Origin: Flavivirga jejuensis
GTDB taxonomy: Bacteria > Bacteroidota > Bacteroidia > Flavobacteriales > Flavobacteriaceae
Direction: 5' to 3'
Length of the DNA stretch: 64,000 nucleotides
NCBI RefSeq assembly: GCF_030540765.1
Contig: NZ_JAUOEL010000001.1
Span: 248,001 to 312,000, forward strand
Below the pieces are notes generated by a model. The model was not told where the DNA came from, made no database searches, and saw only the letters and a program-made list of their open reading frames with translations. Both the position numbers and the translations under genes were made by a program. Below, one piece after another: positions 1-9,024 of this stretch (its first letter is position 1; every line of letters begins with the position of its first letter).

Positions 1-722
1 GGAGCGGAGACTTTAAATTTTGAAGATAACATTCCTAAATGATGTAAAATACGTTTAGAACCGTTAACACCAGAATTAGTTATAACATCATCAATATGAA
101 AAGATTTGCCCCCCTCAAAAAGCAATAAAGGTTTGCCTAATTTATAACAAATAGTTCTAAAAGACTTAGATAGATTTTTAGAATAAAGTACAAAAGGAGC
201 TCCAAATACTTTTGCCAAGTCGTTGGGTATTCTATTGCCTTTAGAATACCGAAGCTGAGGTGCATTAAATCTGCCAGAGCCACCTGTATGAAAATCTATA
301 ATGTATTCCACATGGGGTATAATCTCATGCACTAGTTTATAGGCGACTCGACTGGCTAAAGAGCCATCTTTACTTCCAGGGAACACACGATTTAAATCAC
401 GTCCATCAGGAAACTCACGTTTTAAATTTATGAAACCAAAAACATTAATAACAGGAATACAGATAATAGTACCGCATTTAGGTTTATTAATGCCTTTTGC
501 AATAAGCTGTCTAACAATCTCTACACCATTAACTTCATCACCATGTATCCCAGCAGTAAACAACACAATGGGACCAGGTTTTTTAGAGCGTTCAATAATT
601 ACTGGAACATTTACAGGAGTAGATGTGTGTAAATTAGCAACATCAAAATTAGCCTCTTTTCTTTCTCCAGGTTTTATAGACACACCAAGAATAGTTAATA
701 TGTCGTTTTTAGTATGAGCCAT
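1..722 (-). CDS. Succinylglutamate desuccinylase/aspartoacylase family deacylase (partial)
   Basis: Zinc-dependent deacylase of the AstE/AspA (M14-like) family. The frame starts at the ATG on the right and runs off the left edge, so only about 240 N-terminal residues are visible. Seen: GIHGDEVNG (first His and Glu zinc ligands), DLNRVFPG, and DFHTGG (third His ligand). Its ATG overlaps the stop of the upstream RimK-like gene as TAATG, so the two are probably translationally coupled. Deacylases of this family often sit beside RimK-like ligases in marine bacteria; the shared substrate is unknown. The family is clear, and any link to removal or processing of the ligase product is inference. Confidence 0.85.
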   Translation of the reverse strand, partial: MAHTKNDILTILGVSIKPGERKEANFDVANLHTSTPVNVPVIIERSKKPGPIVLFTAGIHGDEVNGVEIVRQLIAKGINKPKCGTIICIPVINVFGFINLKREFPDGRDLNRVFPGSKDGSLASRVAYKLVHEIIPHVEYIIDFHTGGSGRFNAPQLRYSKGNRIPNDLAKVFGAPFVLYSKNLSKSFRTICYKLGKPLLLFEGGKSFHIDDVITNSGVNGSKRILHHLGMLSSKFKVSA

Positions 723-1600
723 TAATTGTGTCTATTTCTTTCTATGTAAGTAATAATGATTTTAGCAATGTTTTTGCCTGTGCCAGTTTCAATACCTTCT
801 AAGCCTGGTGTTGAATTTACCTCTAAAAGCAAAGGGCCTCTTGTAGATTGTAACATATCTACACCACAAACAGGAAGTTTTAAAACTCGGGATGCTTTCA
901 TGGCGACTTTTAATTCGGCTTCATCAAGTTTTATAACTTGTGCTGTACCACCTCTATGTAAGTTGGAACGAAACTCCCCTTCTTTACCTTGCCTTTTTAT
1001 GGCACCTACCACTTGTCCGTCTACCACTAAAGCCCTTAAATCGGCGCCTTTAGCTTCCGCTATATATTCTTGTACCAGTGCCCTTGCTTGCAATCCGTTA
1101 AATGCTTCTAATACAGATTCAGCTGCATTTTTAGTTTCGGCTAATACAACCCCTAGCCCCTGAGTTCCTTCAAGAAGTTTAATAATAACGGGCGTTCCTC
1201 CTACATGTGCAATAACTTTTTCAACATCTCTGGAATAATTAGTAAATACTGTTTTTGGCATGCCAATTCCAGCTTTAGAAAGTCTTTGGAAGCTTCTTAA
1301 TTTATCTCTCGACCTTATAATGGCATCTGATGTTACCGAAGTGAATACATTCATCATTTCAAATTGCCTAACAACAGCACAACCAAAAAAGGTTGCAGAA
1401 GCTCCAATTCGAGGAATAATGGCATCTACATAATCTAAATAACGGTCTTTGTAATAAATAGTGGGCTTCTCTTTTTCAATAATAAGATCACACTTTAAAG
1501 GATCAATAACTTCCATGATATGTCCCCGTTTTTCACCTTCAACAACAAGGCGCTCGGTTGAGAATAAATTAGGATTTCGCGAAAGAATGACTATATTCAT
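722..1600 (-). CDS. rimK: RimK family alpha-L-glutamate ligase
   Basis: ATP-grasp ligase of the RimK type. The founding member adds glutamate to the C-terminus of ribosomal protein S6, but homologues act on other acceptors. At 292 residues it has the usual family length. Seen: an N-terminal MNIVILSRNP strand, the ATP-grasp loop GTQGLGVVLAE, and the metal-binding end LLEVNSTPGLEGIE. It is transcribed away from uvrC and its stop overlaps the deacylase start, so it leads at least a two-gene operon. The RimK fold is certain. S6 as the acceptor is only assumed from the family name, and the deacylase partner suggests a small-molecule or peptide substrate is also possible. Confidence 0.85.
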   Translation of the reverse strand: MNIVILSRNPNLFSTERLVVEGEKRGHIMEVIDPLKCDLIIEKEKPTIYYKDRYLDYVDAIIPRIGASATFFGCAVVRQFEMMNVFTSVTSDAIIRSRDKLRSFQRLSKAGIGMPKTVFTNYSRDVEKVIAHVGGTPVIIKLLEGTQGLGVVLAETKNAAESVLEAFNGLQARALVQEYIAEAKGADLRALVVDGQVVGAIKRQGKEGEFRSNLHRGGTAQVIKLDEAELKVAMKASRVLKLPVCGVDMLQSTRGPLLLEVNSTPGLEGIETGTGKNIAKIIITYIERNRHN

Positions 1601-1673
1601 TAAAATAGTTTAACCCAGTACTGCAATATACTAAAAAAGGCAAACGAATTTTTACAATATCTAGAATTTAATA

Positions 1674-1681
1674 TACCTTTG
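1674..1681 (+). promoter_or_regulatory. Bacteroidota -7 box TACCTTTG upstream of uvrC
   Basis: TACCTTTG fits the TAnnTTTG -7 consensus and ends only 5 bases before the uvrC ATG at 1687. Transcription would start at or next to the ATG, giving a leaderless or almost leaderless mRNA. No good -33 TTTG was seen at the expected distance. Confidence 0.5.
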
Positions 1682-1686
1682 AGTTA

Positions 1687-3480
1687 ATGGATGTACCTGC
1701 ATTAGAAATACAATTAAAAACCTTGCCAAATGCCCCTGGCGTATACCAATATTTTGATGCTAATGATACTATTTTATACGTAGGAAAAGCTAAAAATTTA
1801 AAGAAACGGGTTAGCTCATATTTTACAAAAACTCATGATAATGGTAAAACCAGAGTGCTTGTAAAAAAAATAGCAAACATAAAACATATTGTAGTAGAGA
1901 CAGAAACAGATGCTTTGTTGTTAGAGAACAACCTCATTAAGAAGCATATGCCTCGTTATAATGTGATGCTTAAGGATGATAAGTCCTATCCTTGGATTTG
2001 TATAAAAAAAGAACGTTTCCCAAGAGTATTTTCAACACGTCGAATTTTTAAAGATGGGAGTGAGTATTTTGGACCTTATACGAGCATGAAAACAGTGTCA
2101 ACCTTGCTAGATTTAATAAAAGGTTTGTACCATTTAAGAACATGTAATTATCACTTATCCCAAGAGAAAATAGAAGCAGGTAAATACAAAGTGTGCCTGG
2201 AGTATCATTTAGGGAATTGTAAAGGTGCTTGCGATGGATTAGAAACAGAAGAGGAATACCATAACAATATAAAAGCAATCAAAGAGATTTTAAAAGGAAA
2301 TTTTAAAGATTCGCTGTCACAATTTAAAACGCAAATGAAACAGTTTGCGGAAACCATGCAGTTTGAGGAAGCTCAAAAAATAAAGGAAAGAATAGAAGTA
2401 TTAGAAAATTATCAAGCGAGATCTACTATTGTAAACCCAAAGATTAGTAATGTTGATGTGTTTTCTATAATGAGTGATGAGAGTTATGGTTATGTTAACT
2501 TTTTACAAATTTCGTATGGATCAATAATCCGATCGCATACCTTAGAGGTGAAAAAGAAGTTAGACGAAACGGATTTAGAACTTTTAGAGCTTGCTATTAT
2601 TGAAATCAGGCAGCGTTTTAATTCCAATTCAAAAGAAATTTACGTGCCTTTTAAAGTTGATTTGGGTCATGATATTAAAGTAACTGTGCCAAAATTAGGG
2701 GACAAAAAGCATATTTTAGATTTATCACTTCGAAATGCTAAGTATTACAGAATGGAGCGTTTTAAGCAAGATAAAATTGTTGACCCAGATAGACATGCCA
2801 ATAGAATTATGGCACAAATGAAAGCAGATTTAAGGCTTTCTGGTGAGCCAAGACATATTGAATGTTTTGATAATTCGAACATACAAGGAACAAATCCAGT
2901 AGCTGCATGTGTGGTTTTTAAAAATGGGAAGCCTAGTAAAAAAGACTACCGTCATTTTAATATTAAAACCGTAGTTGGACCAGACGATTTTGCATCTATG
3001 GAAGAAGTGGTATATAGGCGATACAAGCGTTTGGTTGAAGAACAACAACCCTTACCACAACTTATAATTATTGATGGAGGTAAAGGGCAATTATCTTCAG
3101 CTTTAAAAAGTTTAGACGCTTTAAACTTAATAGGGAAAATAGCTATTATTGGAATAGCCAAACGTTTAGAAGAATTATTTTATCCAAACGATCCTATTCC
3201 ATTATATTTAGATAAGAAAAGTGAAACCCTGAAAATTATACAGCAATTGCGTAATGAAGCGCATCGTTTTGGAATCGAGCATCATAGAAATAAACGAAGT
3301 AAAAGTGCGTTAAATACAGAGTTAGAAACTATCCCTGGTATAGGAGATAAAACAATTGTAGAATTGTTAAAACATTTTAAATCTGCTAAACGTGTAGCGA
3401 ATGCAAAGTTAGACGAGTTAGAAGATGTTGTAGGCGTATCGAGAGCAGAAAAAATATATAATTATTATCACAATAAATGA
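1687..3480 (+). CDS. uvrC: UvrABC excinuclease subunit C
   Basis: Nuclease subunit of nucleotide excision repair, which makes the 3' and 5' incisions around lesions marked by UvrA/UvrB. At 597 residues it is full length. Domain order: GIY-YIG nuclease (PNAPGVYQYF and ILYVGKAKNLKKRVSSYF, residues ~15-45), a Cys-containing segment (TCNYHLS...VCLEYHLGNCKGAC, ~155-185), UVR helix pair (FAETMQFEEAQKIKERIE, ~220-240), RNase H-like endonuclease core (IECFDNSNIQGTNPVA, ~395-410; IIIDGGKGQL, ~460), and C-terminal tandem helix-hairpin-helix (ETIPGIGDKTIVELLKHF). The start agrees with relatives and lies directly behind a -7 box. Its stop overlaps the next start as ATGA. Confidence 0.97.
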   Translation: MDVPALEIQLKTLPNAPGVYQYFDANDTILYVGKAKNLKKRVSSYFTKTHDNGKTRVLVKKIANIKHIVVETETDALLLENNLIKKHMPRYNVMLKDDKSYPWICIKKERFPRVFSTRRIFKDGSEYFGPYTSMKTVSTLLDLIKGLYHLRTCNYHLSQEKIEAGKYKVCLEYHLGNCKGACDGLETEEEYHNNIKAIKEILKGNFKDSLSQFKTQMKQFAETMQFEEAQKIKERIEVLENYQARSTIVNPKISNVDVFSIMSDESYGYVNFLQISYGSIIRSHTLEVKKKLDETDLELLELAIIEIRQRFNSNSKEIYVPFKVDLGHDIKVTVPKLGDKKHILDLSLRNAKYYRMERFKQDKIVDPDRHANRIMAQMKADLRLSGEPRHIECFDNSNIQGTNPVAACVVFKNGKPSKKDYRHFNIKTVVGPDDFASMEEVVYRRYKRLVEEQQPLPQLIIIDGGKGQLSSALKSLDALNLIGKIAIIGIAKRLEELFYPNDPIPLYLDKKSETLKIIQQLRNEAHRFGIEHHRNKRSKSALNTELETIPGIGDKTIVELLKHFKSAKRVANAKLDELEDVVGVSRAEKIYNYYHNK

Positions 3481-5705
3481 AGTACATTTTAATGTCTATC
3501 TTAGTTTTTGTTTGTTTTGAGGGATTTTCTCAAGATATAGAAAACGATGATGTTAAAGTTGGTTTAGTGTTAAGTGGTGGTGGTGCAAAAGGGTTAGCGC
3601 ATATAGGGGTTCTAAAAGTTATTGATAGCTTAGGTGTAAAAATTGACTATGTGGCTGGAACAAGTATGGGGGCTATTATTGGGGCATTATACGCATCTGG
3701 ATATTCAGGGAATCAATTAGACTCTATCTTTAAAGAAGTCAACTTTGATAATATTATAAATGATAATTTACCTAGAGCATCTAAAGTGTTTTATGAACGA
3801 GATAATGATGAGAAATATGCCATAAAACTTCCTTTTAATGATTTTAAAATTAAGTTACCGTCGGCACTATCCAGAGGACAAAATACCTATAATTTACTTT
3901 CAAGACTAACACTACATGTTAATGAAATAAAGAATTTTAACGAATTGCCCATTCCGTTTTTTTGTATTGCTGCAAACATTGAAACAGGGAAAGCCGTTAT
4001 ATTAGATAAAGGGAATTTAGCCCAATCTGTTATGGCCAGTGGTGCATTACCTTCCATATTTCAACCAGTAGTTATTAATGACCAAGTTTTAACAGATGGT
4101 GGTGTTGTAAATAATTATCCGATTGATGAATTGAGAGCCAAAGGGATGGATGTTATTATTGGAGTAGATGTTCAAGACGGATTGGTTAACCGTGAAAAAT
4201 TAGTTTCTGCACCAGATGTTTTACTTCAAATTAATAACTTTAAGACTATTAGGGATATGAAGCTAAAGATCCCTAAAACAGATATTTATATTAAGCCAGA
4301 TATTAAAGAATTTAACGTAGTATCTTTTGGTGAGGGATTTAAAATTATTGAAATAGGTAAGCAAGCTGCCTTGAATAATGCAGAGGCTTTACAAGCTTTA
4401 ATAAAAAAAGATTCAAAAGAAAAAAACAAACCAAAAGTAAAAATACAAGTACAAGATAGTATTGTAATTAACAGGATATCAATTGAGGGAGAAAAAAATT
4501 ATACAAGAGCTTATGTTTTAGGTAAATTAAAGCTTGCTAAAAAAGTAAGTTATAAAGATTTTGATAAAGGTGTAAATAGTTTAGTAGCAACAAATAATTT
4601 CGATTCGTTCCAGTATGAATTTAAAAAAACAAAAGGAAAAGATGGCTACGATTTATTTGCAACATTAGTAGAAACAAAAAACAGTGCTTTTTTAAAGGCA
4701 GGGATTCATTTTGATGACTTATATAAAAGTGCCATACTTGTTAACTTAACTAAGAAACATTTATTGTTTGATAATGATGTGGCATCATTAGATCTCATCC
4801 TGGGAGATAATGTTAGATATAATTTTGAATATTTAATAGATAAAGGGTTTTATTGGAGTGTTGGGGTAAAATCTAGATACCACCAATTTCATAAAAATAT
4901 AAGTGCACAATTATTACTTGAAGATGATCAGATTACAATTGGAGGATTAAATAAAATAGATGTAAAATTACAAGATCAAACCAATCAATTTTATGTACAA
5001 ACACTATTTAGAAAAGATTTTGCACTTAGTCTAGGAGCAGAACATAAACGTTTGGAATTTAAATCTGAAACGATCTTATCTACTGATCCTGATGAGAAGT
5101 ATACATTTGAAAATACCGATTATCTTAGTGTTTTTAGTAATTTAAAGTTAGATACTTATGATAATAAATATTTTCCAAAAAGAGGATTCTATTTTAACAG
5201 CGACATACATCTATATCTTTATGCATCAAGATTTAATGAGAATTTTGAGAGATTTTCGATAGCCAAAGCAGATATTGGTTCTGCTTTTAGTGTTTCAGAT
5301 AAATTAGCATTCAATTTTCAATCAGGTGTCGGGTTTAAATTGGGTGACAGATCTACCCAAGCATTAGATTTTGCACTTGGCGGTTATGGTAATAATTTAA
5401 TAAATAACTTTGTACCGTTTTTAGGGTACGATTTCATTTCGCTTATAGGAAATAGTTATGTAAAAGCACATGCTGTTGCCGATTACGAAATTTTTAAAAA
5501 CCATCACATTACTTTAGAAGGAAATTGGGCAAATGTAGATGACAATATTTTTGAGACAGGAGAATGGTTTACACTTCCAGATTATAGAGGCTATGCTTTA
5601 GGTTACGCCATAAATACTTTTATAGGGCCTATTCAAGGAAAATTTAGTTATTCACCAGAACAGAGAAGTAGTATTTGGTTTTTCAATATAGGTTTTTGGT
5701 TTTAA
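3477..5705 (+). CDS. Patatin-like phospholipase with POTRA and Omp85-type barrel
   Basis: Predicted outer-membrane patatin of the PlpD-like architecture. A signal peptide (to ~FSQ19) precedes a patatin domain with the oxyanion loop GGGAKG (~34-39), nucleophile Ser63 in GTSMG and the catalytic-dyad Asp207 in DGG. A POTRA-like domain follows (INRISIEGEKNYTRAYVL, ~345-365), then a long C-terminal beta-barrel of the bacterial surface antigen family ending in the aromatic residue typical of barrel proteins (FFNIGFWF). By analogy with PlpD the lipase domain would be held at or carried across the outer membrane; substrates would be phospholipids. It overlaps uvrC by four bases (ATGA), so it is probably cotranscribed, though no functional link is known. 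Confidence 0.92.
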   Translation: MKYILMSILVFVCFEGFSQDIENDDVKVGLVLSGGGAKGLAHIGVLKVIDSLGVKIDYVAGTSMGAIIGALYASGYSGNQLDSIFKEVNFDNIINDNLPRASKVFYERDNDEKYAIKLPFNDFKIKLPSALSRGQNTYNLLSRLTLHVNEIKNFNELPIPFFCIAANIETGKAVILDKGNLAQSVMASGALPSIFQPVVINDQVLTDGGVVNNYPIDELRAKGMDVIIGVDVQDGLVNREKLVSAPDVLLQINNFKTIRDMKLKIPKTDIYIKPDIKEFNVVSFGEGFKIIEIGKQAALNNAEALQALIKKDSKEKNKPKVKIQVQDSIVINRISIEGEKNYTRAYVLGKLKLAKKVSYKDFDKGVNSLVATNNFDSFQYEFKKTKGKDGYDLFATLVETKNSAFLKAGIHFDDLYKSAILVNLTKKHLLFDNDVASLDLILGDNVRYNFEYLIDKGFYWSVGVKSRYHQFHKNISAQLLLEDDQITIGGLNKIDVKLQDQTNQFYVQTLFRKDFALSLGAEHKRLEFKSETILSTDPDEKYTFENTDYLSVFSNLKLDTYDNKYFPKRGFYFNSDIHLYLYASRFNENFERFSIAKADIGSAFSVSDKLAFNFQSGVGFKLGDRSTQALDFALGGYGNNLINNFVPFLGYDFISLIGNSYVKAHAVADYEIFKNHHITLEGNWANVDDNIFETGEWFTLPDYRGYALGYAINTFIGPIQGKFSYSPEQRSSIWFFNIGFWF

Positions 5706-5958
5706 TAGGCTGTTTTGTCATTCTCACAAAGGAGGTAATCGTTTAAAACAACGAGAGATATAATTAAAACTCCAAAAAAATCACGATATTTGTATTGTTA
5801 TGCAAAATTTTTGGCAAGAACTCTTAGTATTCTTACACTATCTTATCAAGAGAAATCCTGAATAGGCAGGTTTATTGTATCTTTAATATACCATGCTAAG
5901 GTTTAAGGGGTTAGTCCTGTGAACTTTATAATTTTTTAATCTTTAAATTTTAGAATCA

Positions 5959-7113
5959 ATGCCTTTTTATCATAAATTAGGAAGTATTCCGCATAAACGT
6001 CATATTCAATTTAGAAAACCAGATGGCAGTTTGTATTACGAGCAGTTATTTGGTACTGTAGGGTTTGATGGGATGTCTACAAATAGTTATCACGAACAAC
6101 GTCCCACCCAAGTAAAAGAAATCAAGAAGCAATATAGTGTAGCTCCAAAAATTGCTTTAGAAAATAATATAAAATCGTATCGTTTAAAAGGGTTTCAAAT
6201 AAAACCAGAACAAGACTTTTTAGAAAGTAGAAAAACTGTCCTAGTAAATAGCGATTGTGCTATTATATTGGCAGCACCTAAACAATCTACAAATGATTAT
6301 TTTTATAAAAATACAGACGCAGACGAGCTTATTTTTATCCATAAAGGAACAGGGAAATTAAGAACGATGCTTGGCAATCTCAATTTTAAATATGGAGATT
6401 ATTTATTAGTGCCAAGAGGTGTTATTTATAAAATAGATTTCGATACAGAAGATAATAGATTGTTTATAGTAGAGTCTCATAGGCCTATATACACACCAAA
6501 ACGTTATAGAAACTGGTTTGGTCAACTATTAGAACATTCGCCGTTTTGCGAACGAGACATTCGCAGACCCGAAGAGTTAGAAACCTATAATGAATCTGGA
6601 GATTTTTTAATAAAAGTAAAAAAACAAGGAGACATTATAGAAATGGTTTACGCATCGCACCCTTTTGATGTGGTTGGGTACGACGGATATAATTATCCGT
6701 ACGCCTTTTCAATTCATGATTTTGAGCCTATAACAGGACGCATTCATCAACCACCACCAGTGCATCAAACCTTTGAGACAGATGCTTTTGTGGTGTGCAG
6801 TTTTGTACCGCGCTTATACGATTACCATCCAGAGTCTATTCCAGCACCTTATAATCACAGTAACATAGATAGTGATGAGGTATTGTATTATGTAGATGGC
6901 GATTTTATGAGTAGAAATGATATTGACGCTGGTCATATATCATTACACCCAGCGGGCATCCCCCATGGGCCACACCCAGGAGCTGCCGAAAGAAGTATTG
7001 GTAAAACAAAAACCGATGAACTTGCTGTTATGGTAGATACGTTTAAACCCTTAATGGTTACAGAAGAAGCTATGAAAATAGCCGATGAAGATTATCATAA
7101 ATCTTGGTTATAG
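5959..7113 (+). CDS. hmgA: Homogentisate 1,2-dioxygenase
   Basis: Fe(II) ring-cleaving dioxygenase that converts homogentisate to maleylacetoacetate in tyrosine and phenylalanine degradation. At 384 residues it is the short form common in Bacteroidota. Cupin-type features: an N-terminal half with LIFIHKGTGKLRTMLG and YGDYLLVPRGVIYKIDF, and a C-terminal half with VLYYVDGDFMSR and the His-rich ISLHPAGIPHGPHPGA expected to supply iron ligands. It lies just upstream of hppD, the preceding pathway enzyme, so the pair covers two consecutive steps from 4-hydroxyphenylpyruvate. Fumarylacetoacetase and an isomerase are not in the window. Confidence 0.95.
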   Translation: MPFYHKLGSIPHKRHIQFRKPDGSLYYEQLFGTVGFDGMSTNSYHEQRPTQVKEIKKQYSVAPKIALENNIKSYRLKGFQIKPEQDFLESRKTVLVNSDCAIILAAPKQSTNDYFYKNTDADELIFIHKGTGKLRTMLGNLNFKYGDYLLVPRGVIYKIDFDTEDNRLFIVESHRPIYTPKRYRNWFGQLLEHSPFCERDIRRPEELETYNESGDFLIKVKKQGDIIEMVYASHPFDVVGYDGYNYPYAFSIHDFEPITGRIHQPPPVHQTFETDAFVVCSFVPRLYDYHPESIPAPYNHSNIDSDEVLYYVDGDFMSRNDIDAGHISLHPAGIPHGPHPGAAERSIGKTKTDELAVMVDTFKPLMVTEEAMKIADEDYHKSWL

Positions 7114-7121
7114 TCCCTAAA

Positions 7122-7217
7122 CCCCCAAAGGGGACTTTCAGGGCGTTTAAAAATTATATTCATTAAAGTACTCAAAATCCGTCCAGTTTTGAGTTCCTTC
7201 CCTTTGGGAAGGTTAGG
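7122..7217. repeat. Dispersed GC-rich hairpin repeats between hmgA and hppD
   Basis: Two short perfect hairpins, CCCCAAAGGGG (from 7123) and CCTTCCCTTTGGGAAGG (7196-7212), are followed by GTTAGGATGGG. Such modules look like small mobile repeats rather than coding sequence. The in-frame ATG at 7218 lies in the repeat tail, which argues against it as the hppD start. The hairpins could also weaken read-through from hmgA to hppD. Confidence 0.55.
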
Positions 7218-7229
7218 ATGGGCTTTATT

Positions 7230-8387
7230 ATGAAAGACATAAAATCAGTAAACTACGGTTTAGAAAAAATATTTGAAGGAGCACAAGACTTTTTGCCCCT
7301 TTTAGGAACAGACTATGTAGAATTCTATGTAGGTAATGCAAAACAATCGGCTCACTTTTACAAAACAGCATTTGGATTTCAATCTTATGCTTATAAAGGT
7401 TTAGAAACAGGCTCTAAAGATTCTGTGAGTTATGTGCTTAAACAAGATAAAATACGTTTGGTTTTAACCACACCGCTAAATAGCAAATCGCCAATAAACG
7501 ACCATATTGTAAAACATGGAGATGGTGTAAAAGTAATAGCACTTTGGGTCGAAGATGCCAGAAAAGCATATCAGGAAACAACAAGCAGAGGTGCAAAATC
7601 ATACATGGAACCAGTCGTGGAGAAAGATGAGCACGGTGAAGTTGTTAGAGCAGGTATTTACACTTATGGAGAAACAGTGCACATGTTTGTAGAACGCAAA
7701 AATTATAACGGTGTATTTTTACCAGGTTTTCATGAGTGGAAATCAGAGTATAATCCAGAACCTGTTGGACTTAAATATGTAGATCATATGGTGGGTAATG
7801 TAGGCTGGGGAGAAATGAATACCTGGGTAAAATGGTACGAGGACGTTATGGGGTTTGAAAATTTCTTGTCTTTCGACGACAAACAAATCCATACAGAATA
7901 TTCCGCTTTAATGAGTAAAGTGATGAGTAATGGAAACGGACGTATAAAATTCCCAATCAATGAACCTGCTAAAGGAAAGAAAAAATCGCAAATAGAAGAA
8001 TATTTAGATTTTTATGAAGGATCAGGAGTTCAACATATAGCAGTTGCTACAGATGATATTATTTCTACGGTTTCTAGTTTAAGAGCTAGAGGTGTTGAGT
8101 TTTTATCCACGCCGCCAGAAGCATATTACAGAGCAGTACCAGGAAGATTAGAAGAGCATAGCCATGAATTAAGAGAAGATATTGAGGCATTAAAAAGTTT
8201 GGGTATCATGATTGATGCTGATGAGGAAGGCTATTTATTGCAAATTTTCACCAAACCAGTTGAGGATAGACCAACATTATTTTTCGAAATTATTCAGCGT
8301 ATGGGAGCCCGTGGTTTTGGAGCGGGGAACTTTAAAGCACTTTTCGAGTCTATTGAAAGAGAGCAAGCTAATAGAGGTACTCTATAA
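7230..8387 (+). CDS. hppD: 4-Hydroxyphenylpyruvate dioxygenase
   Basis: Fe(II)-dependent, 2-oxoacid-driven dioxygenase converting 4-hydroxyphenylpyruvate to homogentisate, the substrate of the gene just upstream. It has two VOC-type half-domains: N-terminal (YVEFYVGNAKQSAHFY) and catalytic C-terminal. Expected iron ligands are the His in KYVDHMVGNV, the His in SGVQHIAVAT and the Glu in TLFFEIIQRMG; the C-terminal gating helix (FGAGNFKALFESIE) is present. Starting at MKDIKSVNYG gives 385 residues. An ATG 12 bases upstream falls in a dispersed repeat and is less likely. A strong terminator follows. Confidence 0.95.
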   Translation: MKDIKSVNYGLEKIFEGAQDFLPLLGTDYVEFYVGNAKQSAHFYKTAFGFQSYAYKGLETGSKDSVSYVLKQDKIRLVLTTPLNSKSPINDHIVKHGDGVKVIALWVEDARKAYQETTSRGAKSYMEPVVEKDEHGEVVRAGIYTYGETVHMFVERKNYNGVFLPGFHEWKSEYNPEPVGLKYVDHMVGNVGWGEMNTWVKWYEDVMGFENFLSFDDKQIHTEYSALMSKVMSNGNGRIKFPINEPAKGKKKSQIEEYLDFYEGSGVQHIAVATDDIISTVSSLRARGVEFLSTPPEAYYRAVPGRLEEHSHELREDIEALKSLGIMIDADEEGYLLQIFTKPVEDRPTLFFEIIQRMGARGFGAGNFKALFESIEREQANRGTL

Positions 8388-8410
8388 ATATATTTATAAG
8401 ATTTTAAATA

Positions 8411-8443
8411 AAAACGTCATCATTGTATTTGATGACGTTTTTT
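8411..8443 (+). terminator. Rho-independent terminator after hppD
   Basis: AAAACGTCATCA pairs with TGATGACGTTTT around a short loop and is followed by a T run, ending the hmgA-hppD unit. Confidence 0.85.
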
Positions 8444-8639
8444 GTGTCTTGATCTTATCTTGACTTTATTTAAGCGAAAAATCATGCTTTCGTTTCTAAA
8501 TGAAGTCTTTTTTGTTTGTCATAAATATAGCTACGATGCCATAGAGATATTAAGCCTGGACTCTGCTAAAACAAGAGTAGGTCTGCAACTACAAAGGCGT
8601 GATTCAACTTATATTTTTAGTTTAAATTCTCCGATTCTA

Positions 8640-8757
8640 GGGTTGGGGTTTTCAATTACATCACTTCTTTAGAGCTATCAAAATTGCTTTTTTTGCAGTT
8701 TTGGGTGAGGCACAATAACGAAATTTGGCTTGTCTCGAGGATAGTCAGTTTCAAGAA
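8640..8757. repeat. Dispersed repeat family B, copy 1 (gene-free stretch 8388-9024)
   Basis: This non-coding block shares a core with a second copy at 62.6 kb: AATTACATC, then GAGC.ATCA, then GCTTTTTTTGCAGTT and TGGGTGAGG, with GGATAGTCAGT further on. By eye about four in five bases agree over the central ~57 positions, and both copies run in the same direction. The rest of the gene-free stretch holds only the hppD terminator and the promoter of the next gene. Confidence 0.6.
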
Positions 8758-8940
8758 TTTTTTTATTGCATCTTGCAGATTTCTCAAAATGAAGTTTTCC
8801 AACCTTGCAATAAACGTGGACCAATAAAAAGAGAAAATAAGAGAATAATATGGGAATTTTGTGGTGAATTATAAAAAATTAAGATCGTTTATTGTAACGA
8901 AATAGTGTTAAGCTCTTCTTATTAATAACAAGAAATTTTT

Positions 8941-8948
8941 TACTTTTG
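8941..8948 (+). promoter_or_regulatory. -7 box TACTTTTG for the DUF3108 gene
   Basis: It matches TAnnTTTG and lies about 75 bases before the ATG at 9025. The -33 element is not clear. Confidence 0.4.
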
Positions 8949-9024
8949 GAACAGTAATTGTAATTTCAAGGATACAGCAATAAAATGTGCATTAAGAAGT
9001 TACATTATTTAATGACCCATAAAA

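Noticed and set aside
756-1163. Antisense frame within the RimK-like gene, and similar antisense frames in other genes
   Set aside because: Mirror frames of well-supported genes with no family resemblance.
8212-8672. Two small frames over the end of hppD, its terminator and repeat B
   Set aside because: Shadow of hppD and repeat sequence; one crosses a strong terminator.
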